Part shown: positions 22,026-33,489 of the stretch, one piece after another
Numbering within the stretch: the first letter of the stretch is position 1
Layout: every line of letters begins with the position of its first letter
NCBI GenBank assembly: GCA_022495995.1
Contig: JAFEMH010007523.1
Coordinates: forward strand, 22,573-86,572
DNA length: 64,000 bases
From: Adenophora triphylla var. japonica
Taxonomy: Eukaryota > Streptophyta > Magnoliopsida > Asterales > Campanulaceae
Direction: 5' to 3'
The notes under the pieces: generated by a model
The model's database searches: none
The model's input: the letters and a program-made list of their open reading frames with translations, nothing else
Told to the model about the DNA's origin: nothing
Program-made: the position numbers and the translations under genes

Positions 22026-24016
22026 AAAATGGTATACGGCTACCTCGTTTATTTTTATTAATTTTTTTATACATTCTAGATGACATTTAAAGTGTTTTTC
22101 ATCTACATGAGTTTCCTCAAAATCCAAATGGAGATTGAGTTACAAATATGTGCCATTATTTAGGGTTTTTAGGTTTTATGTGTCCCGATCTTGCCAAAAA
22201 TGGTATACGGCTACCTCGTTTATTTTTTTAATTTTTTCTACATTCTAAATGACATTTAAAGTGTTTTTCATCTACATGAGTTTCCTCAAAATCCAAATGG
22301 AGATTGAGTTACAAATATGTGCCATTATTTAGGGTTTTTAGGGTTTTATGTGTCCCGATCTTGCCAAAAATGGTATACGGCTACCTCGTTTATTTTTTTT
22401 AATTTTTTTCTACATTCTAAATGACATTTCAAGTGTTTTTCATCTACATGAGTTTCCTCAAAATCCAAATGGAGATTGAGTTACAAATATGTGCCATTAC
22501 TTAGGGTTTTAGGGTTTTATGTGTCCCGATCTTGCCAAAAATGGTATACGGCTACCTCGTTTATTTTTTTTTAATTTTTTTCTACATTCTAAATGACATT
22601 TAAAGTTTTTTTCATCTACATGAGTTTCCTCAAAATCCAAATGGAGATTGAGTTACAAATATGTGCCATTACTTAGGGTTTTTAGGGTTTTATGTGTCCT
22701 GATCTTGCCAAAAATGGTATACGGCTATCTCGTTTATTTTTTTTTAATTTTTTTCTACATTCTAAATGACATTTAAAGTGTTTTTCATCTACATGAGTTT
22801 CCTCAAAATCCAAATGGAGATTGAGTTACAAATATGTGCCATTACTTAGGGTTTTTAGGGTTTTATGTGTCCCGATCTTGTCAAAAATGGTATACGGCTA
22901 CCTCGTTTATTTTTTTTTTAATTTTTTTCTACATTCTAAATGACATTTCAAGTGTTTTTCATCTACATGAGTTTCCTCAAAATCCAAATGGAGATTGAGT
23001 TACAAATATGTGCCATTACTTAGGGTTTTTAGGGTTTTATGTGTCCCGATCTTGCCAAAAATGGTATACGGCTACCTCGTTTATTTATTTTTAATTTTTT
23101 TCTACATTCTAAATGACATTTAAAGTGTTTTTCATCTACATGAGTTTCCTCAAAATCCAAATGGAGATTGAGTTACAAATATGTGCCATTACTTAGGGTT
23201 TTTAGGGTTTTATGTGTCCCGATCTTGCCAAAAATGGTATACGGCTACCTCGTTTATTTTTTTTAATTTTTTTCTACATTCTAAATGACATTTCAAGTGT
23301 TTTTCATCTACATGAGTTTCCTCAAAATCCAAATGGAGATTGAGTTACAAATATGTGCCATTACTTAGGGTTTTTAGGGTTTTATGTGTCCTGATCTTGT
23401 CAAAAATGGTATACGGCTACCTCGTTTATTTTTTTTTAATTTTTTTCTACATTCTAAATGACATTTCAAGTGTTTTTCATCTACATGATTTTCCTCAAAA
23501 TCCAAATGGAGATTGAGTTACAAATATGTGCCATTACTTAGGGTTTTTAGGGTTTTATGTGTCCCGATCTTGCCAAAAATGGTATACGGCTACCTCGTTT
23601 ATTTTTTTTTTAATTTTTTTCTACATTCTAAATGACATTTAACGTGTTTTTCATCTACATGAGTTTCCTCAAAATCCAAATGGAGATTGAGTTACAAATA
23701 TGTGCCATTACTTAGGGTTTTTAGGGTTTTATGTGTCCCGATCTTGCCAAAAATGGTATACGGATACCTCGTTTATTTTTTTTTAATTTTTTTCTACATT
23801 CTAAATGACATTTCAAGTGTTTTTCATCTACATGAGTTTCCTCAAAATCCAAATGGAGATTGAGTTACAAATATGTGCCATTACTTAGGGTTTTTAGGGT
23901 TTTATGTGTCCCGATCTTGCCAAAAATGGTATACGGCTACCTCGTTTATTTTTTTTTAATTTTTTTCTACATTCTAAATGACATTTCAAGTGTTTTTCAT
24001 CTACATGAGTTTCCTC
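22026..24016. repeat. 172-bp tandem array, about 11.5 copies
   Basis: Copies start with GGTATACGGCTACCTCGTTT at about 22031, 22202, 22372, 22543, 22716, 22889, 23063, 23236, 23408, 23581, 23755 and 23928. Spacing is 170-174 bp, with length changes mainly in the T-tract after CTCGTTTA. The last copy is cut at about 24016 in CATGAGTTTCCTC. Copies are nearly identical, so expansion or homogenisation is recent. The unit contains ATCTACATGAG and TTTAGGGTTTTTAGGG but no ORF. Confidence 0.97.
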
Positions 24017-24194
24017 CAAATAAGTAAAGTGGTATCACTTAAATGTGATAGGTTATATGATATTGTATGATCCAATATGACGTTTGTTCCTTGTCATGTA
24101 TAAGTGTATAAATTTTTCTCAATTAACAACACAATTTAATAATATAACATAGCATATGCATATCATTAACATCGTGTCGCAAATCATCGAAGAA

Positions 24195-24395
24195 CACCTT
24201 CATTATGATATGTCGTATGGATATACACGATATTAGGACATGATATCGTGTTGTTGTGTACGAAATTAATGACAGAGTAAATTTAAATTTCGTATAATTT
24301 CATACGACCAAATATTTAACCCAATTAGTTGATGTCGTGTAAAAGTACACGAAATGAAGGCTTCGTGTCGTCCTTTCGAGCACGACACACGAAGG
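24195..24395. repeat. TCGTGTA palindromes in the right MULE subterminal region
   Basis: Arms such as ATGTCGTAT / ATACACGAT, ATATCGTGT / TACGAAAT, TCGTGTAAAAGTACACGAA and TTCGTGTCGTCC / ACGACACACGAA lie within 260 bp of the element end. Confidence 0.83.
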
Positions 24396-24453
24396 GTAGT
24401 TTGGGGATTATTGGTGCCTTGTATGTAAGGTGCCTTGTATATAGAATTTACCC

Positions 24454-24462
24454 CTAATTTGG
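24454..24462. repeat. Right 9-bp target duplication of the MULE
   Basis: CTAATTTGG, identical to 16063-16071. Only 28 bp separate it from the hAT-like target duplication. Confidence 0.9.
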
Positions 24463-25308
24463 AAAAGAGAAGATCATTTTACCTGTGTGTCATTTTGGTA
24501 GGGGCGAGTATAAAAATCGAAAAAATCGAATAAAATCGAAAAAATCGACGCCGATAAATCGTACCAGCAGTTAAATGGGTAGGGACGGTTTATGAAACAT
24601 TGAAAAATCGAATCTAGCGGCTCGATTTGGGATACATGATTTCATGCCGATTACTCACACCTAAACCGTACCGATATTCTTCTAAATAATAAATATTCCT
24701 AATTTTCTGTTAATTGATGCTTTACATGTATTTGACGTACAAACCAAGTCTGTAGTCGGCGATCCTCTACATGTAATCTGTCTCCCTTATTCGATTATTC
24801 GTTCTTTAGTTTATCTCTAGTCAAAATAAATCATGTGAAACATAAAAAGTTTATGATATTTTGATGTTAGTTTTGCTATTATCTTTTCAATTTTCTGTTA
24901 ATTGATGCTTTACATGTATTTGATGTTTTGCTTGCTACTTTATCATCATTCTTACTGATACTAAATCTCTTTTTATTCATCATTTTTTTTGTTGGAGTCA
25001 AATTTTATAAACTTTTGAAGAAAGTCAAAAATGGTATTCTGATGTTATGCTATTATTTCTCTGTTCGCATTGAAGATGTTTTTGTCATCTTTGGGATTTT
25101 TGATGAATTTTTAATTTTACTTTTTGAAATCAGGATTGGATGAATTATTAGAATTGTTATTTTGACAATTATTAACATTTATTTTAGTAACTTACTGTTA
25201 CAAAACCAAGTGAATTATTTGAAGTCTTTTTTTAGTCCATGTGTGGCTGTTGTTAGGATGTAAAATGCTAAAATATTTATGTTTGGCCTGAGCTCAGTGG
25301 CCATATAA

Positions 25309-25563
25309 AAAAGGGCAAATGACAATTTAGGGTCTGAAGTCTACAAGGAGTATCAGATTGGGGCCTGAAGTCTTAAACTTGTCAATTTAGGGCCCAAAGT
25401 TGCAAATTTGATCAATTTGGGACTTTTTGACGTTTTTCGTCCAAAAAGACCGTTAATTGACCATGTGCGATTCACGTAAGGGCATTTTGATCATTTCGTA
25501 GACTTAAGACCCCAATCTGGTACCTCCTCGTAAACTTCATGCCCTAAATTGTCATTAACCCTA
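25309..25563 (+). mobile_element. About 250-bp TIR MITE, copy 1
   Basis: Ends AGGGCAAATGACAATTTAGGG and, inverted, AGGGTTAATGACAATTTAGGG; the arms extend inward as GTATCAGATTGGGG-type sequence. It is related to the copy at 26646-26891 in opposite orientation. No clear target duplication was seen in the AT-rich flanks. Confidence 0.75.
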
Positions 25564-25786
25564 AAAATAAATAAAAATGAAAAATAATAAATAATAAATA
25601 ATAAATAATAAATAATAAATAATAATAAATAATAATAATAATAATAATAATAAATAATAATAATAATAATAATAAAATTATAAAATATTAAAATATTAAA
25701 ATAATAAAATTATAAAAATTATAAAATAAAAATAATAAAATAAAAATAATAAAAAATAATAAAAAAATAATATTAATAATTAATTA

Positions 25787-25817
<31 letters not shown>

Positions 25818-25858
25818 GAAATAAAAATAAAAATAATATAATAATAATAATAATAATA

Positions 25859-25893
<35 letters not shown>
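25564..25893. repeat. AAT/ATT microsatellite tract
   Basis: About 330 bp of AATAAT units that switch to TTATTATT near the right end, so part of it can fold back on itself. There is no coding content. Confidence 0.95.
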
Positions 25894-26194
25894 GCTAAAT
25901 AAGTAAACGGCATAACTGTCAAAAACCATGCAATTATATAAAACTAAATAAAATAGTATAAGCTTAATTAATTAACTAATTATTCCTACAGTCCTGCCAA
26001 CTCATCCCCATTCACATTTTTGTCTTCTTCTCTCACTCGAACATAGTAAAAAAAACATCTTAAGAATCTCAATTCTCCATTACTTAACATATTATGCCAT
26101 CTTTTCTTCTGAAAATTTAAGATCAAGTAATAGAATCTTTATTTGTTTGCATCTATATTGCATTATCTTACGTGCATCCATCATTTAATATATA

Positions 26195-26466
26195 CTTCCT
26201 CCGTCTCATTACAAATCACACACTTTTTTTTTGGCGTCCCACTACAAATCACACACTTTCTAAAATGGCGAAGAATCTTTACTATTCCCTCCACTCATTC
26301 TCTCTCCTAAATTATTTTAATACTCACAACACCATTATAATTTACTATTCTCTCCACTCATTCTCTCTCCTATTTTACTTTTACACTCACAACATTTATA
26401 TCATTATTTTTTTCCTTAATTCACGCGTGTACAGTAACTGAGTGAATTGTAATGGGACAGAGGGAG
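26195..26466. mobile_element. Stowaway-like MITE, 272 bp
   Basis: The left end is CTTCCTCCGTCTCATTACAA and the right end TTGTAATGGGACAGAGGGAG, each bordered by TA. The centre holds a tandem duplication of CCACTCATTCTCTCTCCTA. It is nested inside the hAT-like element. Confidence 0.88.
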
Positions 26467-26645
26467 TATATATATATACAAATTGGTTTTCTTTTCTTTT
26501 TCCTTTTATTTTTCTTCTTTATTGAATTATTTAGATATTTTTTATATATATTATTTTTCAAAAATATTTTCTTAATTATGTTGTTATAAATTTTATAAAA
26601 TAAATTAATTATTTTTTATAATAGATTATAATTTTTATTATTTTT

Positions 26646-26891
26646 AGGTCAAATGACAATTTAGGGCCTGAAGTTTACGAGGAGGTATCAGATTGGGGCC
26701 TGAAGTCTACGAAATGACCAAAATGCCCTCACGTGAATCACACGTGGTCACTTAACGACCTTTTTGAACGAAAAACGTAAAAAAGCTCAAAATTGATCAA
26801 ATTTGCAACTTTGGGCCATAAATTGACAGACTTCAGGCCTCAATCTGATACTCCTCGTAAACTTTAGGCCTTAAATTGTCATTTGCCCTAT
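26646..26891 (-). mobile_element. About 250-bp TIR MITE, copy 2
   Basis: Same family as 25309-25563 but inverted: it starts AGGTCAAATGACAATTTAGGG and ends AAATTGTCATTTGCCCT. The pair flanks the microsatellite and Stowaway copy, and could form a stem of about 250 bp. Confidence 0.75.
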
Positions 26892-27079
26892 AAAATAAAG
26901 GTGTCAAGACCGAATATTACCGAACCGATACTTACCAAAGCCGAAAACCGACTACACCGAACCGAGCTAAAACCGAGTGGTGGCAATTTGTTAAAATTAA
27001 AAACCGAATACTTTTGATTCAGTGACGGTTTTAACCTAAAACCGAGTCAAACCTCACCGAGCACACCCCTACATTTTGG

Positions 27080-28905
27080 GTCAATTTTTTAGGGATGGAT
27101 ATGACCCCAATCCCAAACCATTCTCCATATAAAAGCTCACGACATTTTCAAAATTTCACACTATTTAAAACTTATATCAAAATTTCTTATAAATCTATGC
27201 TAACTGGATATTTTATATGGATTACCAATATTACCATTGGGAATCAAAAACCAAGTCAATGTTTTGGGAGTGAATGTTCTTAACCAATAAACCAAAGTAT
27301 TTAATTGATTAAGGCACTGCATTTTTATTAAAAATATTATTTCTCTATTAAACACCAAAAATGACAACTTTTTTCATTTAATCAACTAATTTATAGTCGT
27401 AAAAGTTTGAAGCAACAATATTCCAATAAATTGTAAAAGGAGTACCTTAAAAAAATGTTCAAAAAGAAAAAACTTAATAAACATGCAGCAACACGACCGT
27501 TGTAGTCCGATTTTGATATCTCTGGCTCCTTCTTCTCGCTTGCACACCAATAAACGTAAGCTGATTCGGGAGCGACTTCGGCGTAAGCCCCTCCGGCGTG
27601 AGGATAAGTATCTGTTCTGGCAAGGGAAATCTGAATCGAAGGAAAGGTGTTTCGTGTGTGTGAGTGAACATACCTTGGTAGAGATGACGATCCCTCATAT
27701 ATATACCCCTTTCCCTCGTGCTTGGCATGTGCTATCCTCACGTGCATATCTCGTGCGGCAGTTAGCCTCTAATTCCACGTGTCATCATTCAATTGGTTAA
27801 TCGCGAGAATAAACTCAAAGCATGTGACGTTTTTTCTCTGACACACATCACTTTTCCCAATGTCAAACCGTTTCCAGTGGGTCCCATTTCATAGATATTT
27901 ATTTGCCGCCCCTTATGTGTCGCGCCCACTAGAATCTGTCTCTAGCCGGATACGGTTGTCCAAGTATTATGCCGCCTCATCCCACTATCTCGCCGTCTCA
28001 CCTAATTATCTCGCTTCTACTATCTTGGGCTTACCTGTTTAATGATTATTACGGGATATCACCGGTCATACTTTCAGCGGGATACATATGGGCTACCTTT
28101 ATCGCTATCCTCTTCTTGAGCCTTTACTCGCTTTGGGCCTATCTTGATCATTTCTCGCTTATGGACTTGGTACAAGCCCAATCCTTATTTTTGGGCAGCA
28201 TCAGAAGCCCCTAAGTTTGAGGCAAGATTCATTTATGGTCTCGCCAAAAACATGATGTTTACTGTCTCAACGCTCAGCGACACATAGCTCCTTCTCCAAG
28301 AAGCTCAAACGTTGGTGATCCCTATCCACACACGTGTCACCTTCCCGGCGGGCCTCCAAAATTTAAGATGTCGTCGTTTGAAAATCGTGCCAAATAATGA
28401 GAGGGAAAATTTAAAATTTTCACCCTAACTGTCTTGTCAATCATTTCATCTTCAATCATGTCTCATATAAATACTTAACTCCCTCCTCCTTTTTACTTTT
28501 TACCCTTCTAATTTTCTCAACACACCTACCCCATTTTCCGGCGAACAGTCTTCGTAATTCCGACGAACCTTTTTACCTTTTTCCAAGCCCTTTTCTTGAT
28601 TTACTCCCTATATCTGTTTCTTAAATTCCATTTCGTCCATTAGGTGCTATTTTGGAGTTGATTTGGAGTCCCTTTTTCTTGTTTCCCAGAAATTCGTACC
28701 TTACTTTCCGGCGTCTCTTCGTCCTTTCCGATGGTTCATCATCTTTTCCGACCAAGATCTTCCTCTTTACTAGGTAATTCTTCTTTAAAACCCTTCATAT
28801 TCTTGAAACCCTCAAATTTTGATCTTTCATTTTTTCCCAACTATTTGGTTCTGTTGTTATTATTTTTTCCCTTGTGAACCTAAATTTTTTCCCAAATTCC
28901 CAACT
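27080..28905. other. Spacer and presumed leader of the next ORF
   Basis: No recognisable gene. Minus-strand GTATATATATGAGGG at about 27700 resembles a leftward TATA box, followed by an open but unrecognised frame to 27391. A plus-strand TATA candidate, CATATAAATACTTA, lies at about 28465 and would serve the ORF at 28906. The 28500-28900 stretch is pyrimidine-rich like a 5' UTR. Confidence 0.4.
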
Positions 28906-30270
28906 ATGGCGAGATACAAGAACTGTGCTAGGGAGGTTAAGTATGGTAGATGTCTTGCCACAGGCGGCTTATACAGACGCTTGCGGACTACTTGGGCGAG
29001 ATTGCCCAAGGCCGACATAGTTAGGTTGCTAGTTGAAAATTGGGTAGATCCCGCAGTAATTGATTCTCTTGAAATTCAAGGCCGCTTTTTTCTTCCCCCT
29101 TCAGCCCCTATGTCTCACATTTTTACTTCTAATAAAGAATTAGTCTGATTTATAAAAGACAAGTATGATCCCAATTTAAACGACTCATCTGAATCCTACT
29201 GTGTCGCTGACCCTTATTCGAAACGTAGGATGCATTATAAATCTGTTCTTTCTTCTTCTTCTTCCAGTGAACCTAGCGAGATGGCTAATGAGGTGACCTC
29301 TTCTCCTGCCGCGACATCCAGCAATCCCCCTCCCACTGGAGTTCAAAATCTAAATTTAAACGAAGGTAACCTTTTTACCAATCCCGCTCATGCTGAAGCG
29401 GGATCTTCTCTCGCTCCTCATAACCCGGAAACAAGTGCCCTTATACCTAACCTCCTTACCACTTGGCACACTCTCTACAACATAGATCATACCATTTATC
29501 TTATCTCTGATTACCAAGAAGACACCTCTCTCGCAAATTTAAGAGAAATGCGGGACGGCATAGTGGTTTTTCCCTCTCAACTTAAGGCGGGCCTTAGAAT
29601 TCCCCTAGATCCTTTTCTCTGTGAAGTTTTATATAAAGCCCAAGCCATGATTACGGAGATTCACCCCAACGCCATAAGGATCATTACTAGTTTTATCACC
29701 ATCTGTCGCGCCTTGCGAAAAGAACCCACTGTCATAGCTTTAGTCAGTCTATTCAAAGGATACAAGCAAACCACCAAACTTGATGACGAGACAGAGGAAA
29801 CTCGCCTTTCTCTTCAATACCAACGGGGTCCTAAAATTCTTACTCCCTTGCCAGCAAAAGTTCACGAATGGTTGAGTGACCCACTTTTCATTGTTTCCCG
29901 CATTGGATGGTCTCATCCCGCCTATCTTCACCCCATTAAACCCCAAGTTGAAACCCGCGATGCCTCAGTTGTTGGTGATAACGTCCTTTGTGCTGCCATT
30001 CGTGCCCTTCTTGCCCTTCCCGCGGATTCTCCCGATAATACACCCCAACCTCTCATCTCCTGGAGGGGCATTTTGCGGAATAGGGAACTACTTGATCAAG
30101 TTGGGATTGCGGACAACTTGCCTCTTATCCCACCGCGAGTTTTGATAGTTCATGTTTATTTCGATGGTTGGGAGAGGCATACAGACAACAAGTATGCTCA
30201 TGAATGTCAATCGTGCAAGGGTTCTCGTTGTTGTCCCGCGAAAAATAATGTTCTTTGTATGTCTCTGTAG
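28906..30270 (+). pseudogene. Transposase_28-like (putative gypsy-type transposon) ORF, one internal stop
   Basis: From the ATG at 28906 one frame runs to the TAG at 30268-30270 (455 codons) except for a TGA at 29146-29148. The first part is small and basic (MARYKNCAREVKYGRC). After a Ser-rich linker, residues around 210-290 contain GIVVFPSQLKAGLRIPLDPF, HPNAIRIITSFITICRAL and LVSLFKGYK. This is the pattern of the plant 'putative gypsy type transposon' domain (G-L-x-x-P-L-x-x-F, P-N, F-x-x-x-C). Such ORFs are accessory proteins of plant retroelements. The stop could be TGG mutated to TGA. The Tat element begins 131 bp downstream. Confidence 0.65.
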
Positions 30271-30401
30271 CGATGCGGTGAATTTTTTCCAACATCTCGG
30301 AGTTGTCACTTATTATTTATTGATGGAAAACAATAAGAAAAACCTTTTTGTTTATTTTCAAGAGATTCAAGGGTTCGGGGGTTAAGTTATGGAATGGGTA
30401 G
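30271..30401. other. Short flank with a Tat-like sequence
   Basis: TCGGAGTTGTCACTTATTAT near 30298 resembles the inverse of the GGCGACTCCG stretch in the Tat LTRs, and GGGTTCGGGGGTTAAGTTA follows. It may be a fragment of another Tat LTR in the opposite orientation. Confidence 0.3.
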
Positions 30402-32006
30402 TGTAAGTACCCAAATCTGGCTCATGCATTCCGGTTAATTTTCCCGACATTTCGGTAAATTTCCCGGTAATTCCCCGGACCTTCCTAGTGTTCCGGAAAT
30501 GTCCTGGAACAGTCCAAATTTAAATTAGGGATGTAAGGAGCCTTCCTAATTAAGAAAACACGTTTTTCTTAATTAGGGAGAAGCTTCTAGAATGATGCCA
30601 CCTTGCATGGTTCTAGAATGCTGAGTCACAATGGATAAGACCGCACGGCCTCATTTGCAAAGAGCCTGCAGCCGCACGGCTTCATTAGCCTTATCCAGAC
30701 TGCCTATAAATAGAGCCCTCCTCTACCCATTTTAATCATCAACAAGAAGCATAATACTCTCATAATACGAAGAAGATCCCCCAAGGAGCTGCTGGAAGTC
30801 CAAGAAGGCGAAGAAGAAGCTCAAGAAGCCATCTCCCTCCTCCTTGAAGACCCAAGAAGAACCTCTCCTCCTAGCTCCGTCCGAAGAAGCGAAGGAAACG
30901 ATTGCAACCTCGCACGCCCTAACCTTGCATTTTAATTGATATACTTGCTCATTGCATTCATATATCTTGCTTGGGACTTGGCATTTATTCATAAAGATCA
31001 TTTCTTTATCACCCCCTTTCCCTTTGCATGCATTAAGACCTCATTTGTCATAAAAATGTAGTCTTTTTTCATAAAGGTGCATCCTTTGCACCTAAAATCC
31101 CTATTTTCCAATAAAAATGTCATCTTTATGCATCATTTGCATATAAAGATCAAATCTTTTTCAATGAAAACGCATCCTTTGCATCAAAACCCCTTTTTCA
31201 ATGCATCATTTGCATAAAAATCAAATCTTTATGCATCATTTGCATAAAGATCATTTCTCTAAATCAAAAAGCATCATTTGCAACCTAAAAATGTCATCTT
31301 TTCATTAAAGAGTCATTTTTTTATCATGCATTTCCCCTTTCCCCCAACCTTGGAACGGACCGGTGTAAAAGTTCTCATCTTTGCATCGTTCCTTCCATTA
31401 AAGGTTCATGATTTCTTTAGGAAAAGGATAACCTTGAACCCTATATCTCCGATTATCGCTTAAGAATGAGTATGAAGCCTCTATACGAGCTCGACCGTCT
31501 TAAAGCGTAGGATTGATGGGCTAAGGACATTCCTTCCTAAAGAACCTCATCTTTGACCCAAAAGAGAGTCATTCTCTCGATCACGCAAGTCCCGAGGGTC
31601 CCGAGGCTTAAAAATGCGATGATCATAAGTCATAAGATGAGGACGGGATCATAATCCCAAATACATAAATTCCAAGGAATCCCGAGCGACAACCAACAAA
31701 TGGTTTGTACTGTCCGGAAGATAACTTGGGACATTCCCCCCCCCTTATTTTCAAACACATGCACACAAAGAAAGCACGCAAGCAAACACGATTAATGAAA
31801 TCTAGGGAGACTTGCTCCGGCAAGGCACTTTGGGTGAACGCCAAACGTTCTTCCCAAGGGGTAACTTAACCTCCGAACCCATAAAACCTTTTTTTCAAAG
31901 TTTTGAGGTAATCAAAATGGCGTGGCGACTCCGTTTTTCAAATAACTCGGATGTCTTCAAACTCGCGTGAATTCCAATAAACAAAAATTTTGGGCACACA
32001 TTCACA
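30402..32006 (+). repeat. 5' LTR of the Tat element
   Basis: Starts TGTAAGTACCC and ends CACATTCACA. A TATA box is at 30705-30712. U3 carries GCCGCACGGC-type palindromes at about 30640 and 30671. Positions 31030-31330 are a degenerate tandem of GCATCATTTGCATAAAGATC units shared with the 3' LTR. The AATAAAAATG-type A-rich stretches could serve polyadenylation. Confidence 0.93.
30705..30712 (+). promoter_or_regulatory. TATA box, 5' LTR
   Basis: TATAAATA in CTATAAATAGAGCCC, conserved in the 3' LTR at 45292-45299. It lies 25-65 bp downstream of the CpG palindromes. Confidence 0.8.
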
Positions 32007-32007
32007 G

Positions 32008-32026
32008 TTTGGCGACTCCGTGGGAT
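32008..32026 (+). promoter_or_regulatory. Primer-binding site of the Tat element
   Basis: TTTGGCGACTCCGTGGGA begins two bases after the 5' LTR. The TGGCGACTC-type site is usual in Tat/Ogre elements, where it pairs with a host tRNA (reported as tRNA-Arg). A variant occurs after the next LTR at 48963. Confidence 0.75.
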
Positions 32027-33489
32027 CATCCCAAAGGAGAAAAGCTTTATTTTCAAAACAAAAGTCGATACTTGGTATATAGGTGGACCCCACTTACCCT
32101 TCCCGTATCGCTCCCTAACCCGGGCTTGGGATAACAAGGTGGTTTAACAATCCCACGTACCCAAGGTATCCCTTTTTGAAAAAAATTTTTTGAAAAAAAT
32201 ACAAAAAGCTTTTCCCTTTGAGCGGGTTAGACTCCCATCGCCGATTTCATTAATCGTGCTTGCTTTCTTTTACCATGCATTGCATCATTTGCATCTTGGA
32301 ATCTCGTGCATACTTTGAACGGGAAACAACCCGAAAAAATAGCAAAAGGAGTGGAACCTGGAAAATTGATCCATGCAACAGCACGGCTAATCCTCATAGG
32401 ATTCGACCATACGACCTCGGTGGCAATTCCACCGGGAAAAATCATGGTTAATCTGCGGTGCCCTAGCGGCTTGGGGCTATTCGGCTCCATGAGCGAGTGG
32501 GGCTCCCGAGAAAAATTTACGTGCTTATGTGTTGCATTTTCCCCGTCCCGAAAATCATTCCTTTAAAACACATTTATGAAAATCTCTGCTTTAACTCAAA
32601 AGGAACATTTTTAGGAGACCGCACACTCCGCGCACCTGATATATCCTGTACACTTTTGCACGCACGTCCTTCAAACCCGAGGGTGGTTCCACTGCAGCCA
32701 CGGGCAGCCTTTACGATGCTCCCGGGCGCGCACGGAATCATCCCAACCTCCCCATGGCGGCCAGGTGTCGACCAATGCACACCCGTGTCACACGTTTCAA
32801 AAATCCGTGACTTTTGGTTGGTTTTGGTCTAGTCCGTGTCATATAGCCCGGTTGCATACCCACGTAAAGGTCAAGCCTTAGCTCATAACGGAAACCAAGA
32901 TTTTCGCTCAAGCGAAATTCTGCCGAAATTCCGACAAGGAAAAATCGGTGGGATCTTGACTCCGACATTGACTATTGACCTTGACCCGCACGGAATGCGT
33001 AAAAGTCAAGACCAAGTCTTTGCCAAAAGATCTTTCGCTCAAGCGAAGCTCTGCCAAAATTCCGACAAGGAAAAATTGGCAAGATCTTGACCAGCATTGA
33101 CTTCGATTCCGACTCGCGCCCTGCGTATGCAACGAAGTTCAATGTGACACTTTGTGTCATCCGGCTTTTGCCGCCCGACCCATGCCTATTATATTCTCGG
33201 ACATTACCGAAAGTCAAAAAACCGTCATTCGCTCAAGCGAAACTCACAAAGATCCGTCGAGGCAGAGAGACGAGACTTTCACGGTATTGCCTTGACTATA
33301 ATCCGCATCGCTCGTGCATTGAAAGGTCCTATGACCCGCTAGACCCGATAGGAGCGTTCTTTACTCTCGGTCGGTGGGATCCGCGTGCCCTATAGGACCC
33401 TCGCCGGCTGTCCACCACTGGGAGGTCGAAATACAGGTGGAATACGAGGGGCTTATAGACGTAGTGACGGAACCCACTGATCCAGGATC
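32027..33489 (+). other. Untranslated leader of the Tat element with TTCGCT palindromes
   Basis: No convincing long ORF. The palindrome TTCGCTCAAGCGAA occurs at 32903-32916, 33034-33047 and 33228-33241; the first two are followed by ATTCCGACAAGGAAAAAT in similar context. The leader's first 150 bp (GGTATATAGGTGGA) is the stretch found captured in the CACTA element at 4226-4320. Confidence 0.7.

Larger units (their letters stand above)
16072..24453. mobile_element. Mutator-like element (MULE) with PMD gene and transposase, 8.4 kb
   Basis: Exact 9-bp duplications CTAATTTGG border the element. Both ends share CTATATACAAGGCA about 8-10 bp in from the terminus, each followed by a second ACAAGGCA, so the TIRs are short and imperfect. 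Inside are a rightward spliced PMD gene (16305-19209), a leftward FAR1-type MULE transposase (19682-21215), palindrome-rich spacers, and a 2-kb array of 172-bp repeats (22026-24016). The insertion lies 135 bp 5' of the PTOX start codon, in line with the known preference of Mutator elements for gene 5' ends. Confidence 0.88.
24499..27071. mobile_element. hAT-like non-autonomous transposon, 2.6 kb
   Basis: The left end is TAGGGGCGAGTA and the right end, reverse complemented, TAGGGGTGTGCTCGG, a hAT-style terminus. Exact 8-bp duplications CATTTTGG flank it (24491-24498 and 27072-27079), as expected for hAT. Subterminal AAAAATCGAA and ACCGAACCGA repeats are present. No transposase is visible. The interior is AT-rich and holds two copies of a MITE in opposite orientation, a long AAT microsatellite and a Stowaway-like MITE. 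Confidence 0.85.

Noticed and set aside
22026..24016. Possible CRISPR-like or regularly spaced repeat array
   Set aside because: Units are head-to-tail with no variable spacers, in plant transposon DNA; it is a tandem repeat.
27391..27800. Possible host gene around a minus-strand TATA at 27700
   Set aside because: Only a TATA-like word and unrecognised open frames on both strands; not enough to call a gene.
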